Below, one piece after another: positions 51,497 through 60,900 of a stretch of 64,000 nt of DNA. The stretch lies in assembly GCF_030929495.1 (NCBI RefSeq), contig NZ_JAVFWN010000011.1, forward strand, positions 186,001-250,000, in the 5' to 3' direction. Each line of letters opens with the position of its first letter. Positions within the stretch are counted from its first letter, which is position 1. The translations under genes were made by a program, and so were the position numbers. The DNA is from Nocardioides sp. LHD-245. GTDB lineage: Bacteria; Actinomycetota; Actinomycetes; Propionibacteriales; Nocardioidaceae. The notes beneath the pieces were generated by a model. That model saw only the letters and a list, made by a program, of their open reading frames with translations, did not search any database and was not told where the DNA came from.

Positions 51497-52287
51497 CACC
51501 GGGCTCCTTCCGTGAGCAGGCCGACGTCGCCGAGGCCGGCGACCGTCGCGGTGACCCGGGCCCCTGCGGGCAGCGGTACGGCGGCCGTGGCCGCCCCCGC
51601 GAGGAGCACACCGCCGCGCCGCAGCGCCTGTCCGTGTCGGGCGGCCATCCGCAGCGTGGCGGGCAGCGCGGCCCACGGGTCGCCGAGGATGTCGGCGCTC
51701 GAGCCCCGGGCGGCCTCGGCGCCGTCGACCGACAGCACGACCTCCAGCCCGGCGAGGTCGATCCCGGCGCGCACCCGCTCGACGGGCACCCAGTCCCCTA
51801 CGGCGTACGCCGATGCGGAGGTGTTGTCGGCGACGACGTCGGCGAGGCTGAACCGGAAGTCGCGGTAGCGGCTGTCGATCACCTCGAGGGCGGGCGCGAC
51901 ATGGGTGATCGCCGCGGTCAGGTCGGCATCGGGGTCGGCCGGGTCGACGTCCGCCCCGAGCAGGAAGGCGATCTCGGGCTCGACTCGCGGATGGATCGAG
52001 CGGGTCAGGTCGAGCGAGGCGCCGGCCGGCACGGCCATCGCATCGGTCAGCGCACCGATGATGACGTCGGAGACGCCCATCTGCTCGGCCTTGGCCTTGC
52101 TGGTGAAGCCGAGCTTGGCGCCGCTCACCCGCTCGCCGCGGGAGGTCCGCAGCGCGACGCCGGCCCGCTGGACGGCGTACGCGTCGGCGAGGGAGAGCTC
52201 GCCCTCCGCCGACAGCTGCGGGATCGGCACCCCCGTCCGGACCGCACGGTCCAGACGCTCCGCGAGATCCTCGATAAGGGCGCTCAC
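51496..52287 (-). CDS. 4-oxalocrotonate decarboxylase / 2-keto-4-pentenoate hydratase family protein
   Basis: A 263-residue FAH-superfamily-like protein of the hydratase/decarboxylase group. RGERVSGAKLGFTSKAKAEQMGV, HPRVEPEIAFLL and SRYRDFRFSLADVVADNTSASAYAVG are typical. Operon context favours the decarboxylase (NbaG) over a hydratase, but sequence alone does not separate them. The start is GTG at 52287, overlapping the aldehyde dehydrogenase stop as GTGA. Confidence 0.88.
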   Translation of the reverse strand: MSALIEDLAERLDRAVRTGVPIPQLSAEGELSLADAYAVQRAGVALRTSRGERVSGAKLGFTSKAKAEQMGVSDVIIGALTDAMAVPAGASLDLTRSIHPRVEPEIAFLLGADVDPADPDADLTAAITHVAPALEVIDSRYRDFRFSLADVVADNTSASAYAVGDWVPVERVRAGIDLAGLEVVLSVDGAEAARGSSADILGDPWAALPATLRMAARHGQALRRGGVLLAGAATAAVPLPAGARVTATVAGLGDVGLLTEGAR

Positions 52288-53744
52288 AGCTGCACGCACA
52301 CGTTCGTGGGCTCGGAGTAGAAGTGCAGCGAGTGGGTGCCGCCCTCGCGGCCGATCCCGGACAGCCCGACGCCGCCGAAGGGCGACCGCAGGTCGCGCAG
52401 GTACCAGGTGTTGACCCAGGCCATGCCCACGCGCATCCGCTGCGCCACGCGGTGGCCGCGCTCCAGGTCCGTGGTCCAGACGGCGGCGGCCAGGCCGTAG
52501 TCGGTGTCGTTCGCGAGCCGGACCGCCTCCTCCTCGGTGTCGAACGGGATGAGCGCGGCGACCGGCCCGAACACCTCCTCGCGCACGACCCGGCAGCTGT
52601 TGTCGAGCCCGACCCAGAGGGTGGGCTCGATCCAGGCGCCGTCGCGCAGCTCCTCGCCGAGGTCGGGGACGCCGCCGCCGACGACCACCTTCGCGCCCTC
52701 CTCGATCGCGAGGTCGAGGTAGGACTGCACCTTGGCGCGGTGCTGGCGGGAGATGAGCGGTCCCGTGGTGGTGCCCTCGGCGTCCGGGCGACCGAGCCGG
52801 AGCGCCCGGGCCCGCTCGGCGAGGCCGTCGACGACCCGGTCGAAGACCGACCGCTCGACGTAGACCCGCTCGGTGCACAGGCACACCTGGCCGGTGTTGA
52901 GGAAGATCGAGCGGGTGAGCCCGTCGAGCGTGCGCTCGAGATCGCAGTCGGCGAAGACGACGGCCGCGTTCTTGCCGCCGAGCTCGAAGGACACCGGCCG
53001 TACCCGCGGGGCGACCGCCCGCATGATGGCCGAGCCGGTGCGGGACTCGCCGGTGAAGGTCACCCCGTCGACCCCCTCGTGGGTCGTCAGCAGCTCCCCG
53101 GCCGAGTCGGGCCCGAAACCGTGCACGACGTTGTAGACACCGTCCGGCACGCCGGCCTCGGCCATCACCTCGGCCAGCAGCGTGGCCGTCGACGGCGTCT
53201 CCTCCGACGGCTTGACCACCACCGCGTTCCCGCAGGCGAGGGCCGGGGCGACCTTCCAGGTGAGCAGCAGCAGCGGCAGGTTCCAGGGGACGATGATCGC
53301 GACCACGCCGAGCGGCTTCGGGACCGCGTAGTTGAGCGCCTGCCGGCCGTCCGCGAGGTCGGTCAGATAGGCGTCGAGCCCCTGGGCCGCGATCGTATCG
53401 GCGAACGAGCGGAAGTTGAGCGCCGCCCGGGCGACGTCGAGCTGACGGACCAGATGCTCCGGCTTGCCGGTGTCGCGGACCTCCGCCGCGACGAAGTCCT
53501 CGAAGCGCGCCTCGATCCGCTCGGCGACCCGGCGCAGCACGGTGGCCCGCTCGCCGACGGTCAGGCTCGCCCAAGGGCCGGCCAGGGCATCGCGGGCGGC
53601 CGCGACGGCGGCGTCCACGACCTCGGGCCCGGCCTCGTGGACCTGGGCGACCAGGGCGCCGTCGACGGGGTCGTACTTGGGGAAGGTGCGTCGCCCGTCG
53701 ACCGGCCGTCCGGCCACGACGTTGCGCAGCTCGACTGATGTCAT
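52284..53744 (-). CDS. 2-aminomuconic/2-hydroxymuconic semialdehyde dehydrogenase
   Basis: A 486-residue NAD aldehyde dehydrogenase. The catalytic pair is Glu in FELGGKNAAVVF and Cys in NTGQVCLCTERVYV; IIVPWNLPLLLLTWKVAPAL binds the cofactor. It is first in the operon and would oxidise 2-aminomuconate semialdehyde (NbaE role). ATG 53744 begins MTSVELRNVVAGRPVDG. It is divergent from the LysR gene. Confidence 0.92.
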   Translation of the reverse strand: MTSVELRNVVAGRPVDGRRTFPKYDPVDGALVAQVHEAGPEVVDAAVAAARDALAGPWASLTVGERATVLRRVAERIEARFEDFVAAEVRDTGKPEHLVRQLDVARAALNFRSFADTIAAQGLDAYLTDLADGRQALNYAVPKPLGVVAIIVPWNLPLLLLTWKVAPALACGNAVVVKPSEETPSTATLLAEVMAEAGVPDGVYNVVHGFGPDSAGELLTTHEGVDGVTFTGESRTGSAIMRAVAPRVRPVSFELGGKNAAVVFADCDLERTLDGLTRSIFLNTGQVCLCTERVYVERSVFDRVVDGLAERARALRLGRPDAEGTTTGPLISRQHRAKVQSYLDLAIEEGAKVVVGGGVPDLGEELRDGAWIEPTLWVGLDNSCRVVREEVFGPVAALIPFDTEEEAVRLANDTDYGLAAAVWTTDLERGHRVAQRMRVGMAWVNTWYLRDLRSPFGGVGLSGIGREGGTHSLHFYSEPTNVCVQL

Positions 53745-53798
53745 GGCACCGAGCGTAGGAAGCCTGGACATGCCTGACCAATGCTCTTTGCGGGGTTT

Positions 53799-53819
53799 GC
53801 CATGCTGTTTAGACATGGC
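53799..53819. promoter_or_regulatory. Candidate LysR operator
   Basis: GCCATG and CATGGC form a perfect 6-bp inverted repeat with a 9-bp spacer containing CTGTTTAGA. It lies in the divergent region between the dehydrogenase and LysR genes, which fits a LysR T-N-A type box. The binding by this regulator is inference. Confidence 0.6.
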
Positions 53820-53850
53820 GCAGCCCCTCGGCCTGCCGTAGCGTTCGGCC

Positions 53851-54777
53851 ATGGACAGCCCGCGACTCCTCGACGGCCGGCTCAAGCTCCGGCACCTGCT
53901 GATCGTCGACGCGCTCACCGAGCAGGGCAGTGTGGTCGGCGCCGCCGCCGCGCTCCACGTCACGCAGCCGGTGGTGACCCGCGGGCTGCACGACCTCGAG
54001 GCGATCTTGGGGGTCCGGCTCTACGACCGGGGCCCGCGCGGCATCAGCCCGACCGAGTTCGGCACCGCCTTCACCGGTCACGCCCGCGCGGTCCTCGCGC
54101 AGCTCACCCAGGCGACGCGCCACGTCGAGGAGATCGCCGACGCCCGGCGCGGCCATGTCGTCGTCGGCACCCACCTCGCGGGCTCGAACCTGCTGCTCCC
54201 CCGGGCGATCGCCCACCTCAAGACGTCGCGCCCGCTCCTGACCGTGATCGTCCGGGAGGGTACGCCGGACTCCCTCCTCGTGGAGCTCACCGCCGGCCGG
54301 GTCGACCTCATCGTCGGGCGGCTGACCGGAGCGGTCGCCGAGGGCACCCGCCGGCGCACGCTGTACGACGAGTCGATCCGCCTGGTCGCCGGCGCCCACC
54401 ATCCGCTGGCCGGGGCGCGGGACCTGGCGCTGGCCGACCTCGCGGCGTACCCGTGGATCCTGCCCGGCGCCGAGACCGTCCTGCGCGAGGAGCTGGAGAC
54501 CTTCTTCGCCGCGCGGGGGTTCGAGGTGCCGCGCAACCGGGTCGAGGCGACCTCCTTCCTGACCGTCCGCGAGCTGCTCAACGAGACCGAGATGATCGCC
54601 GCGCTCCCCGGCCTGATCGGGGCCGACGACCCGCGGCTGACCACGCTGCCCGTCTCCCTGGAGCCGATCGGTCACAGCGTCGGCACGACCCTCGCCGCCG
54701 ACCGGCGTCTGGGCCCGGCCACCGAGGCCCTCATCGCGTCCCTCGACACGGCGGCGGCGCGACTGCGGGACGGCTAG
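53851..54777 (+). CDS. LysR family transcriptional regulator
   Basis: A 308-residue LTTR. The N-terminal helix-turn-helix is clear (LLIVDALTEQGSVVGAAAALHVTQPVVTRGLHDLEAILGVRLYDR), followed by the two-lobe effector domain. It is divergent from the 3-hydroxyanthranilate operon and next to a palindrome at 53799, so it probably activates the operon in response to an intermediate. Its stop shares CTAG with the converging cobK stop. Confidence 0.92.
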   Translation: MDSPRLLDGRLKLRHLLIVDALTEQGSVVGAAAALHVTQPVVTRGLHDLEAILGVRLYDRGPRGISPTEFGTAFTGHARAVLAQLTQATRHVEEIADARRGHVVVGTHLAGSNLLLPRAIAHLKTSRPLLTVIVREGTPDSLLVELTAGRVDLIVGRLTGAVAEGTRRRTLYDESIRLVAGAHHPLAGARDLALADLAAYPWILPGAETVLREELETFFAARGFEVPRNRVEATSFLTVRELLNETEMIAALPGLIGADDPRLTTLPVSLEPIGHSVGTTLAADRRLGPATEALIASLDTAAARLRDG

Positions 54778-55511
54778 GGCCGGGCCCCGCCGAGTCCGCC
54801 CAGCCAGGCCACGACCTCGCCGACGCCGGCCACGGTGGGAACACCCTCGGGAGCGGCCGGCCGACGTACGACGACGACCGGGATGCCGAGCTCCGCGGCG
54901 GCCGCCATCTTGGGCCAGGTGTGCTCGCCGCCGGAGTCCTTGGTGACGAGGACGTCGCGGTCGATCATCAGCTCCCGCTCCCGGTCGATCGGGTAGGGCC
55001 CCCGGGAGGTCAGCAGCTCCCAGTCGGCGGGGATCGCGAGGTCCGGAGGGTCGACGACCCGGGCCAGCACCTGGCGCTCGGCCAGGGCCGGGACGAACCG
55101 CGCGAGCTCCTGGCGCCCGACGGTCAGGAAGGGCCTGCTGCCGAGCTCGCCGGCCACGGTCGCGGCCTGCTCGTGCGTGGCGACCCAGATCCAGGACGAC
55201 GTCGCGCGCTCGGCCCAGCCGGGCCGCTCCAGGCGGAGCAGCGGCACGTCCTGCGCCGCGCAGGCCTCCGCGGCGTTGCGGCTGATCCCCCGGGCGAAGG
55301 GATGCGTCGCGTCGATCACCGCGTCGTAGTCGGCCAGCACCGCCCGCAGCCCGGGCACTCCCCCGAAACCGCCGATCCGCACCTCGCCGACGGGCAGCCG
55401 GGGCCGGGCCACCCGGCCGGCGAGCGACGACACCACCGCGACGCCGTCCGCGACCAGGCGCGCGGCGAGGTCGCGGGCCTCGCCGGTGCCGCCGAGCAGC
55501 AGCACCCTCAT
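54774..55511 (-). CDS. cobK: Precorrin-6A reductase
   Basis: A 245-residue NADPH enzyme that reduces the C18-C19 bond of precorrin-6A. The N-terminal nucleotide loop LLLGGTGEARDLAARL, DAVIDATHPFARGISRNA and LVTKDSGGEHTWPKMAAAAELGIPVVVVRRP are the family's hallmarks. The ATG overlaps the cobQ stop as ATGA. It ends the riboswitch-controlled cobN operon. Confidence 0.95.
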   Translation of the reverse strand: MRVLLLGGTGEARDLAARLVADGVAVVSSLAGRVARPRLPVGEVRIGGFGGVPGLRAVLADYDAVIDATHPFARGISRNAAEACAAQDVPLLRLERPGWAERATSSWIWVATHEQAATVAGELGSRPFLTVGRQELARFVPALAERQVLARVVDPPDLAIPADWELLTSRGPYPIDRERELMIDRDVLVTKDSGGEHTWPKMAAAAELGIPVVVVRRPAAPEGVPTVAGVGEVVAWLGGLGGARP

Positions 55512-56902
55512 CGGGTCAGCTCCAGGATCGCGTCGAGATCGAGGTGCTCCTCGACCAGGTCACCGAGCAGGTCGAGCCGAGCCGCCCGCGCCGCGGGGAA
55601 GGACGCGGTGCTCGTGACGCCGAGGCTCGCCGCGAGGTACGCCGCCCGGGCCGCGTCGTCCTCGAGGCCGCCGTGCACCATCGTCCCGGTCACCGTTCCG
55701 TTCGTGGTCGCGCCGGTGGTCCGGCCGTGGTGGATCTCGTAGCCGGCGGGCTCGTGCAGCGCGAGCCGCTTCTCGGCCGCGAACCGGGTGGTCAGGTCGA
55801 GCAGGCCGAGCCCGTCGACGGCCGCGCCGACGGTGCCCTCGGTGCCGTCGGGGTCCTCGATCCGCCGGCCGAGCATCTGGCAGCCGCCGCAGATCCCCAG
55901 CACCGGGCGGCCTGCGGCGGCATGCCGCTGGATCGCGATGTCGAGTCCCCGCTCCCGCACCCAGGCCAGGTCCGCGAGCGTCGCGCGGGTGCCGGGCAGC
56001 ACGATCAGGTCCGCGTCGGCCAGGCGGGCCGGGTCGGACACGAACTCCACGTCCAACGCCGGCTCCAGTCCGAGCGCGTCGACGTCGGTGAAGTTGCTGA
56101 TCCGCGGCAGCCGGACGACGGCCACCTTGCGTACGCCCGCCCGCGCGTCGGCCCGGCGCCCGGCCAGGTCGAGCGCGTCCTCCGAGTCGAGCCACAGGTC
56201 GGGATGCCACGGCAGCACGCCGTACGTCGGCCGGCCGGTACGTCGCTCCAGGTCGGCCAGTCCGGGCCGCAGCAGGTCGACGTCGCCACGGAAGCGGTTG
56301 ACGACGTACCCCTTGATGAGAGCCTGGTCGGCCGCGTCGAGCAGCATCAACGTCCCGTAGGCCGACGCGAACCACCCGCCGCGGTCGATGTCGCCGACCA
56401 CGATCGTCGGCACGTCGCCGTGCCGGGCGAGGCCCATGTTGACGTAGTCGCTGGACCGGAGGTTGATCTCGGCCGGGCTGCCGGCGCCCTCGGCGACGAC
56501 GAGGTCGAAGCGCGAGCGCAGGTCGTCGAACGCGGCGAACGCGGTCTCGGCGAGGTGGGCGCGCCCCTCCTGCCAGTTGCGCGAGGAGACCTCGCCGGCC
56601 GGCTGCCCCATCCGCACGACGTGGCTGCGGCGGTCACTGCCGGGCTTGAGGAGCACCGGGTTCATCGCTGCCTCGGGCGTCACGCCGGCGGCGATCGCCT
56701 GCACCCACTGGGCCCGGCCGATCTCGCCGGGCTCGCCGGCGGGTCCGGTGACGACCATCGAGTTGTTGGACATGTTCTGCGCCTTGTACGGCGCCACCCG
56801 GATCCCGCGCCGCGCGAACGCCCGGCACAGGCCGGTCGTCACCACGCTCTTGCCCGCGTCGGAGGTCATCCCCGCGACGAGCAGCGCCGCGCCGCGGCTC
56901 AT
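55508..56902 (-). CDS. cobQ: Cobyric acid synthase
   Basis: A 464-residue glutamine amidotransferase that amidates side chains b, d, e and g. The ATP part has GMTSDAGKSVVTTGLCRAF and PYKAQNMSNNSMV. The glutaminase part has GICGGCQMLG (nucleophile Cys) and AGYEIHHGRT (His). It overlaps the ferredoxin-like gene upstream as ATGA and cobK downstream in the same way. Confidence 0.95.
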   Translation of the reverse strand: MSRGAALLVAGMTSDAGKSVVTTGLCRAFARRGIRVAPYKAQNMSNNSMVVTGPAGEPGEIGRAQWVQAIAAGVTPEAAMNPVLLKPGSDRRSHVVRMGQPAGEVSSRNWQEGRAHLAETAFAAFDDLRSRFDLVVAEGAGSPAEINLRSSDYVNMGLARHGDVPTIVVGDIDRGGWFASAYGTLMLLDAADQALIKGYVVNRFRGDVDLLRPGLADLERRTGRPTYGVLPWHPDLWLDSEDALDLAGRRADARAGVRKVAVVRLPRISNFTDVDALGLEPALDVEFVSDPARLADADLIVLPGTRATLADLAWVRERGLDIAIQRHAAAGRPVLGICGGCQMLGRRIEDPDGTEGTVGAAVDGLGLLDLTTRFAAEKRLALHEPAGYEIHHGRTTGATTNGTVTGTMVHGGLEDDAARAAYLAASLGVTSTASFPAARAARLDLLGDLVEEHLDLDAILELTR

Positions 56903-57261
56903 CCGCGCTTCCCGCGGAAGACGTGGCGCTGCAGCGCGTCCGGCACCGGACCACCCTCACGCACCCAGTCGACGACCGCACCGGTCGCCGCCCCGGACAG
57001 CACGCCGCCGAGCCAGGTGTCCTTGGGCCGCCGGCCGCCGGGGAACCAGGTGAAGTCGCGCACCAGTACGACGTTGGACCGATCGCACTCGTCCAGGCAG
57101 TCGACCACCCGCACCCGGACCCGCGGGCCGCGCCGGCCGGCGGGATCGTCGAGCGCCTCGATCTCGTCGCGCTGGGCGGCATGGTCGGCGCCGGGGTGCT
57201 TCTTGGCCGTGCCGCAGCAACAGTCGCGGCACAGCAGGACGTCGCGCTCGGGCAGGGCCAC
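56899..57261 (-). CDS. Thioredoxin-like (2Fe-2S) ferredoxin domain protein
   Basis: A 120-residue protein with cysteines at CRDCCCG near the start and CLDECDRS about 40 residues later, the spacing of thioredoxin-fold 2Fe-2S ferredoxins. It has no membrane segment. It lies between cobF and cobQ with one-base and four-base junctions, so it is made with the cobalamin enzymes. It may pass electrons to a cobalt reduction step or to the oxygen-dependent CobG step; this is inference. The start is GTG at 57261. Confidence 0.85.
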   Translation of the reverse strand: MALPERDVLLCRDCCCGTAKKHPGADHAAQRDEIEALDDPAGRRGPRVRVRVVDCLDECDRSNVVLVRDFTWFPGGRRPKDTWLGGVLSGAATGAVVDWVREGGPVPDALQRHVFRGKRG

Positions 57262-57262
57262 C

Positions 57263-57988
57263 TCAGGCCTCCGGTCCGCGCAGAAGGAACAGGTCCATCA
57301 CCCAGCCGGCCTCGGCCTTCGCCGCGGTCCGCGCCGCCTCGATCTCCCCGACGACCGCGCCGACCCGGCCGGCGACCAGCTGCTCCCCCGCCCCGCCGAG
57401 GTTGGCTCCCCACCAGATCGTCCAGTCCTCGAAGCCGTCGAGGTCGACGCCGGCGGTGAGCATCACGACGAGGTTGCGCTGGCCGGCGGCCACGTCGGAG
57501 CGCAGCCGCCGGGCGGTCGTGACGTGGACGGGCTGGCCGACCTCGTGCAGCACGATCCGGTGCCGCGCCGCGAGCACCTGCGGAGCGCTGACGCCGGGGA
57601 GCACGTCGCACGGCACGCCGAGCTCGCGCGCGAGGCGGATCGTGCCGTCGTACAGGGAGGGATCGCCCCAGACCAGGAAGGCGCAGGTGCCACCGCGCTC
57701 CTCCAGCACCGCGCGGTACGCGGCCAGCCGGGCGGCGTACCAGTCGGCGACGGCACCCTCGTACCCCGTCCGGTCCAGGCCGGGTGATCGGTCCCGCTCC
57801 GGATCCCGTACGACGACCAGCTCCACGCCGTGCGCCGCGGCGACCGCGCGCCGGACGTCGAGCAGCGGGTCCTCGTCGCCCTTCTGGACGGCGAGCGCGT
57901 AGTCGCAGCCGCGCAGCGCCGAGGCGACCTCGGGCGTGACGTGCTGCGGCCCCATGCCGAAGCCGAGCACCCGGACGGTCGCGCTCAC
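57263..57988 (-). CDS. cobF: Precorrin-6A synthase (deacetylating)
   Basis: A 241-residue SAM methyltransferase that adds the C1 methyl group and removes the acetyl fragment, a step found only in the aerobic pathway. VLGFGMGPQHVTPEVASALRG, FLVWGDPSLYDGTIRLAREL and VLPGVSAPQVLAARHRIVLHEVG support CobF. The GTG start at 57988 overlaps cobN as GTGA. Confidence 0.94.
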   Translation of the reverse strand: MSATVRVLGFGMGPQHVTPEVASALRGCDYALAVQKGDEDPLLDVRRAVAAAHGVELVVVRDPERDRSPGLDRTGYEGAVADWYAARLAAYRAVLEERGGTCAFLVWGDPSLYDGTIRLARELGVPCDVLPGVSAPQVLAARHRIVLHEVGQPVHVTTARRLRSDVAAGQRNLVVMLTAGVDLDGFEDWTIWWGANLGGAGEQLVAGRVGAVVGEIEAARTAAKAEAGWVMDLFLLRGPEA

Positions 57989-60900
57989 CTGTCCTCCAGG
58001 TCGCCCTCGACCTCGAGGTAGGCGGCCTGCAGCGCGGCGATCACCTCGGGGTCGGGCGACTCCCACAGGCCGCGGTCCTTGGCCTCGTGCAGCCGCTCGA
58101 CGATGCTGCGCAGCGCCCACGGGTTCGACCTGCGCAGGAACTCCTGGTTGGTCTCGTCGAGCACGTACTCCTTGGCGAGCGACTCGTACATCCAGTCGTG
58201 CACGACGCCGGCGGTCGCGTCGAAGCCGAAGAGGTAGTCGACGGTCGCCGCCAGCTCGAACGCGCCCTTGTAGCCGTGCCGCTGCATCGCGCCGATCCAG
58301 CGCGGATTGACCACCCGGGCCCGGAAGACCCGGTTGGTCTCCTCCTGCAGCGTGCGGGTGCGGACGGCGTCCGGCGAGGTCGAGTCGCCGACGTACGCCT
58401 TGGGCGCGTCGCCGGTCAGCGCCCGGATGGTGGCGACCATGCCGCCGTGGTACTGGAAGTAGTCGTCGCTGTCGGCGATGTCGTGCTCGCGGGTGTCGAT
58501 GTTCTTGGCCGCGACCTTGATCCGCCGGTAGTTGGCACGCATGTCGTCGGCGGCCGGTACGCCGTCGAGGTCGCGCCCGTAGGCGAAGCCGCCCCACGCG
58601 GTGTAGACCTCCGCGAGGTCGGCGTCGTCGCGCCACGAGCCCGACTCGACCGCCTGCAGGATGCCCGCGCCGTAGGAGCCCGGCTTGGAGCCGAAGATCC
58701 GGGTGGTCGCGCGCCGCTCGTCGCCGTGCTCGGCGACATCGGCCTGCGCGTGGGCGCGCACGTAGTTCCGGTCGGCCGGCTCGTCGAGCTCGGCGACCAT
58801 CCGGACCGCGTCGTCGAGCATCGCCACGACGTGCGGGAAGGCGTCGCGGAAGAAGCCGGAGATCCGCACCGTCACGTCGATCCGCGGCCGGCCGAGCTCG
58901 TCGAGCGGGATGACCGTCAGGGCGTGCACCCGCTTGGACGCCTCGTCCCACTCCGGGCGGACGCCGAGCAGTGCGAGCACCTCGGCGATGTCGTCGCCCG
59001 AGGTGCGCATGGCCGACGTACCCCACACGGAGAGGCCGACCGACTCGGGATAGGAGCCCTCCTCCGCCACATAGCGCGCCACCAACGACTCGGCCATCGC
59101 CTGGCCCGTCTCCCAGGCCAGCCGGGACGGGACGGCGCGCGGGTCGACGGTGTAGAAGTTGCGGCCGGTCGGCAGCACGTTGACCAGTCCGCGCAGCGGC
59201 GAGCCGGAGGGTCCGGCGGGCACGAACCCGCCGGCCAGGGCGTGCAGCGTGTGGTCGAGCTCGTCGGTCGTCCCGGCCAGGCGCGGGACGACCTCGCTCG
59301 CGGCGAACGCCAGGACCTGCCGCACCTGCGGGTCCGGGTGGAGGTCGTCGACCCGGGCCGGGGCCCAGCCGGACTTCTCCATCGCCTCGACCAGCTCGCG
59401 CGCCTCGGCCTCGACCCGGTCGACCTCGGTCGTCGGGGCATCCGGCGCGAGGCCGAGCGCGGCCCGCAGTCCAGGCACGGCGTGCGACCGGCCACCCCAG
59501 ACCTGCGCGGCACGCAGGACCGCGAGCACCAGGTTGACCCGGGCCTCCCCCTCGGGGGCCTGGCCGAGGATGTGCAGCCCGTCGCGGATCTGGACGTCCT
59601 TGATCTCGCAGAGCCAGCCGTCGACGTGGAGCAGGAAGTCGTCGAAGTCGTCGTCCTCGGGCTTCTCGTCGAGGCCGAGGTCGCGGTGCAGCTCGGCGGC
59701 GTGCATGAGCTGCCAGATCTCGCCGCGGATGGCGGCCAGCTTGGCCGGGTCCATCGCGGAGATCTTGTCGTACTCCTCCAGCAGGCCCTCGAGTCGCGCG
59801 ATGTCGCCATAGCTCTCGGCGCGCGCCATCGGGGGAATGAGGTGGTCGATGATCGTGGCGTGCGCGCGGCGCTTGGCCTGCGCGCCCTCGCCGGGGTCGT
59901 TGACGAGGAACGGGTAGATCAGCGGCATGCTGCCGATCGCCGCGTCGGTGCCGCAGGACGCCGACAGCGCGGCGTTCTTGCCCGGCAGCCACTCCATCGA
60001 GCCGTGCTTGCCGAGATGGACGACGGCGTGGGCCCCGAAGCCGTGCTCGACCCAGCGGTAGGCCGCCAGGTAGTGGTGCGACGGCGCGAGGTCCGGGTCG
60101 TGGTAGATCGCCACGGGGTTCTCCCCGAAGCCGCGGGGCGGCTGGATCATCAGCACGACATTGCCGGCCTGGAGCGTGGCGAGCACGATCTCGTCCTGCC
60201 CGGAATCCGGCGCCGTGTTGACGAACAGCGTGCCGGGCGACTCACCCCAGGCCTCGACCATGCCGTCGCGCAGGTCGGCCGGCAGATCGGCGGTCCATGC
60301 GTCGTAGTCGGTCTTGCTGATCCGCACGTGCGCGTCGGTCAGCTGCCCGGACGTCAACCACTCCTCGTCCTGGCCGCCCGCCGCGATGAGCGCATGGATC
60401 AGCCGGTCGCCGGCGACCGTGTCGTCGTCGAGGTCGAGGACGCCGAAACCGTCGCCGACGTCGTACCCGGCGTCGCGCAGCCGGCGCAGCATCCGCACGG
60501 CCGACACGGGGGTGTCGAGGCCGACGGCGTTGCCGATCCGGGAGTGCTTGGTCGGGTAGGCGCTGAGCATCAGCGCGATCCGCTTCTCGGCGTTGGGGAC
60601 GTGGCGCAGACGGGCGTAGTTGACCGCCAGGCCCGCGACCCGGGCGGCGCGCTCCGGGTCCGCGACGTACGACGGCAGGCCGGCCGGGTCGCTCGGGTCG
60701 ATCTCCTTGAACGAGAACGGCGCGGTGCTGATCCGGCCGTCGAACTCGGGGATAGCGATCTGGTTGGCGTAGTCGAGCGGCGAGACGCCGTCGTCGGAGG
60801 CCTCCCACTCGGCGCGACTGCTGGTCAGGCACAGGCCCTGGAGCACTGGGATGTCGAGCGCGGCGATCCGGGCGACGTCCCAGGTCTCGTCCTCGCCGCC

